Of a stretch of 43,988 nucleotides of DNA, positions 41,948 to 43,988 are shown piece by piece. Made by a program: the position numbers and the translations under genes. Positions within the stretch are counted from its first letter, which is position 1, and each line of letters starts with the position of its first letter. The notes under the pieces are model-generated. The model was given only the letters and a program-made list of their open reading frames with translations. It was not told where the DNA came from and made no database searches. The stretch lies in NCBI GenBank assembly GCA_025465535.1, contig JAODMY010000062.1, forward strand, positions 1-43,988, given 5' to 3'. This DNA comes from Glaciihabitans sp. (lineage in GTDB: Bacteria > Actinomycetota > Actinomycetes > Actinomycetales > Microbacteriaceae).

Positions 41948-42955
41948 CTAGCAGTTTTCCCATCGTGCCGCCTCGCGGCTGAACGCCGCAGGGTCGTTCG
42001 GAACCCCGCCGTGCGATATCGCGAAACCGATGCAGACGTTCGCGTAGCTCGATTTGCCCCACTGTGGCTGGTACAGCGACTGGCGGTGGTCGGGCGAGTT
42101 CCACCACTTCTGTGCGGCGGCCGCACCGGTGTCGCCCATGCCACCAGCGATATTTCCGTCGCAGCCGACGATCGGCTTGCGGTCACTGCGGGCAACGCCG
42201 TGGCCCCACGCGCTTGCGGGGTTAGTGCTCGGGTCTTCGGCGATCCAGAACATTCGTTGCTGCAGGCAAGAGTCGTAGCGGATGTGGGCTAGCGGAATGG
42301 GCGGCAGGCAGTTGGCAACCCTGATCGCGTTGTACCTGAGGGCGAAGGATGCGAGGTCTGCGTTGGTCGTCCCCCTGACCCCCAGGCCCGAGACGATGGT
42401 GCCGGGGACCGTCGACGGAACGCCCCCGACGTTCTTCGGGCAGACCTTGGCCGGTGCTGGAGCCGTGACCTTGGGCGCTACGGCTACCGGCTTCGCTGCC
42501 ACGGCTTTCGATTTCGGTGCTGGAGCTTTCGGTGCGGGGGCTTTCGCCTTCGACGCTGTCACTGACGCGGTCTTCACGGTGACACGCACGATCGCCTTGG
42601 TGCTGCTTGCGGCGAGATGCGCGCTCACTCCGGAAACTGGAACTGCGCCCACAACGGGCTGCGCGTTCGATCGGGTGACCTCGACTGTGGCCTTTGCTGC
42701 TGCGGCGCTCGATGCGGCGGCGTCGGATGCTGCGGAGGTGGTGGACGCCGACGCCGCGGCTGTGGTCCCCCTCAGGATCCCTACCGCCAACGCGCCTGCC
42801 GCAGAAGTCTCGACCACCGATGACGAGAGATCGACGCTGCTGCCTGACGCGTACCCAGGCGTGCTCGCGGCCGAGCTCGCACCCCCCAGGAACGGAACGC
42901 CGACGGCAATTGTCAAGGCGACACCAGTCGCCAACAAAACGGATTGCTTAAACAC
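41948..42955 (-). CDS. Secreted CAP-domain (SCP-like) protein with Ala/Lys/Pro-rich linker
   Basis: 335 residues. A signal peptide occupies about the first 30 residues. It is followed by a long low-complexity Ala/Ser/Lys/Pro region (repeats of KAPAPK) that may cross the cell wall, and a C-terminal CAP-like domain of ~130 residues: RYNAIRVANCLPPI, AWGHG, CDGNIAGG, AAQKWWNSPDHRQSL and VCIGFA. Paired Cys suggest disulphides. CAP proteins bind lipids or have hydrolase-like sites; the function here is unknown. I choose GTG 42955, with GGGGG 8 bases upstream; the TTG at 42973 is the alternative. It has a 237-bp upstream leader. Confidence 0.8.
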   Translation of the reverse strand: MFKQSVLLATGVALTIAVGVPFLGGASSAASTPGYASGSSVDLSSSVVETSAAGALAVGILRGTTAAASASTTSAASDAAASSAAAAKATVEVTRSNAQPVVGAVPVSGVSAHLAASSTKAIVRVTVKTASVTASKAKAPAPKAPAPKSKAVAAKPVAVAPKVTAPAPAKVCPKNVGGVPSTVPGTIVSGLGVRGTTNADLASFALRYNAIRVANCLPPIPLAHIRYDSCLQQRMFWIAEDPSTNPASAWGHGVARSDRKPIVGCDGNIAGGMGDTGAAAAQKWWNSPDHRQSLYQPQWGKSSYANVCIGFAISHGGVPNDPAAFSREAARWENC

Positions 42956-43192
42956 GTGTGTACCCCCATACAACGTGGCACCATCCCCCCGGGACTGGCG
43001 CGCAATGCCAAGCTAAGGCCTCTGGTCAGCTAAAACAACATGCGGGGGGCCAAAACAACAACCTCTACCCTCGGACTGGGGGCGTGTCGATCGACGACAT
43101 GTCGGCAATCAAGGGGACAGAACGGATAGTTGCTCAATATCGGGCCGACGGGGTCATCCGAAGCCCCGTCAGGGCCGAAACAGGGGTAGCCG
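42956..43192 (-). other. Untranslated region upstream of the CAP-domain gene
   Basis: 237 bp without a gene between the CAP and DinB-like genes. On the plus strand GCTAAAACAACA (43029-43040) and GCCAAAACAACA (43049-43060) form a direct repeat with a 20-bp period, about two helical turns, as in activator or response-regulator sites. A GACGGGG/CCCCGTC stem lies at 43148-43170. I looked for a c-di-AMP (ydaO) riboswitch, common before cell-wall genes, and did not find its conserved segments. Confidence 0.5.
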
Positions 43193-43708
43193 TCAGGCTC
43201 GTCGCAAAAGAGAGCCGCGGATGAGCGCGGCCTGACCCGCATGCTGCAGGTTGTCACTGATGATGCTCACGAGACGGGCGGAGAGCGTGACCGGCGGATC
43301 CCAGCGCTCGTCCACGATCCGCTCGAGATCTGCGTCGGAAAGCGAAGTGACGTATCTCGTGCTTCGATCGCACACCGCGTCAAGGTAGCCGACCAACAAC
43401 TCGCCGGACAAACCCTTCACCTCGGCGACCTCCTCCACGGAGTGTCCGTACCCGGACGCCGTCGCGGGGAAGGGCAGGGCGAAGCGATCCGCCCAGCCGT
43501 CGGCGATCCAGACCTGGTCCTCGCCGGCGACATCCGCGATCTGCGCATCCTGTCCTCGCGCGAGATGCCACAGCAGCCAGGCGATCGTGTTGGCCCCCGG
43601 ATCGATGCGCGCCTCGAGTTGCGCCTGGCTCAGCCCGGCCACCGCCGAAGTCGCGGTCCCCCTGATTCGGCTGAAGGCGTCCACGAGGAGGTCGTTGGTC
43701 TTCGTCAT
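43193..43708 (-). CDS. DinB-like/DUF664 family protein
   Basis: 171 residues, a four-helix-bundle protein of the DinB/MDMPI-like superfamily. NTIAWLLWHLARGQDAQIADV and SDNLQHAGQAALIRG carry the conserved His residues that bind a metal. Some relatives are thiol- or mycothiol-dependent transferases. Activity unknown. The ATG at 43708 is fixed by family alignment; upstream open frame overlaps the P-loop remnant. Confidence 0.85.
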   Translation of the reverse strand: MTKTNDLLVDAFSRIRGTATSAVAGLSQAQLEARIDPGANTIAWLLWHLARGQDAQIADVAGEDQVWIADGWADRFALPFPATASGYGHSVEEVAEVKGLSGELLVGYLDAVCDRSTRYVTSLSDADLERIVDERWDPPVTLSARLVSIISDNLQHAGQAALIRGSLLRRA

Positions 43709-43752
43709 TCTTCGACGATACCCGCGGCGCTTGTGGACCCGATCGCCTCCGC

Positions 43753-43932
43753 TCAGGAGGAGACGACGGCGGTCAGCTCGTCGCCCCGGATTCGAGCACT
43801 CGAGGGAAGGGATGCCGCAAGCGAGCGTGCCAGCGTCGACTTGCCCGATCCGCCGAACCCCGAGATCCCGACCACTACGCGCTCGCCGGACAGCGCCTCC
43901 ACGGCGGCGACGATCTGCGGGATGCTGGCCAT
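43753..43932 (-). pseudogene. Truncated uridine-kinase-like P-loop ORF
   Basis: 59 codons from ATG 43932 to TGA 43753. VVVGISGFGGSGKSTLARSL is a good Walker A region of the uridine kinase/P-loop NTPase type, followed by RIRGDEL, which matches the GDDF segment of such kinases. The family is normally about 200 residues, so only the first quarter remains. In the +1 frame after the break, DRVHKRRGY weakly resembles the next conserved stretch, hinting at a frameshift. The DinB-like gene follows directly. It could instead be a short real gene or a sequencing error, but a full C-terminal part is not present in the window. Confidence 0.5.
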
Positions 43933-43988
43933 CCGTCCATTGTCCCAGGGACTCGAGATACCGCCGCGGACCTCCGAGTGGCACTATT

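Noticed and set aside
42956..43192. c-di-AMP (ydaO) riboswitch before the CAP-domain gene
   Set aside because: This class is common before actinobacterial cell-wall genes, but the conserved segments are not found on the minus strand.

Overview
The window is a stretch of chromosome from a high-GC Gram-positive actinobacterium, most likely family Microbacteriaceae (Leifsonia/Salinibacterium/Cryobacterium-like). I infer this from the GC-rich, dense coding, the many GTG starts and ATGA/GTGA stop-start overlaps, the actinobacterial types of adenosine deaminase, SdhCDAB and RibBA, and the absence of phage or IS transposase genes. The sequence alone does not fix the species.

Region by region. 1-16.1 kb is a nucleoside uptake and salvage cluster. 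It holds purine-nucleoside phosphorylase (cut by the left edge), a phospho-sugar mutase, orphan PTS IIA and IIB proteins, adenosine deaminase, thymidine phosphorylase, an amidohydrolase, an SAH/MTA-type deaminase, a divergent creatininase-family protein, a complete BMP-type nucleoside ABC importer (lipoprotein, ATPase, two permeases) and cytidine deaminase. Together these import nucleosides, deaminate or phosphorolyse them, and send the (deoxy)ribose-1-phosphate into central metabolism. 16.1-18.5 kb has mannose-1-phosphate guanylyltransferase divergent from a GT4 glycosyltransferase, a likely GDP-mannose supply and use pair. 18.6-22.3 kb is the succinate dehydrogenase operon sdhCDAB. 22.4-24.1 kb encodes an ECF sigma factor fused to a zinc-finger anti-sigma-like segment, membrane helices and an exported C-terminus. 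24.3-28.7 kb has a YihY-type membrane protein, exonuclease III, trpS, a GNAT acetyltransferase and a HAD hydrolase.

28.7-29.9 kb is the most unusual part: a gene for an AbiEi-like winged-helix plus DUF559/PD-(D/E)XK nuclease-like protein, bracketed by two 96-bp repeats in direct orientation with palindromic ends. A third element with the same ends lies at 39.6 kb. 30.1-34.7 kb is the riboflavin operon ribD-ribE-ribBA-ribH plus a ribokinase-like gene. It is preceded by a clear FMN riboswitch with an apparent SD-sequestering expression platform. 34.7-37.6 kb has a lysozyme-like membrane-anchored protein divergent from a small HTH regulator and an ABC exporter, with a perfect inverted-repeat operator candidate on the promoter. 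37.7-43.9 kb holds a CPA2-type antiporter, a SpoU RNA methyltransferase, nicotinamidase, a DacB-like PBP with altered motifs, a secreted CAP-domain protein, a DinB-like protein and a truncated uridine-kinase-like P-loop ORF.

No tRNA, rRNA, CRISPR array, phage or transposase gene was seen. The best candidates for undescribed biology are the repeat-bracketed nuclease-like gene, the one-polypeptide sigma/anti-sigma sensor, the riboswitch switching helix and the orphan PTS pair in the nucleoside cluster.
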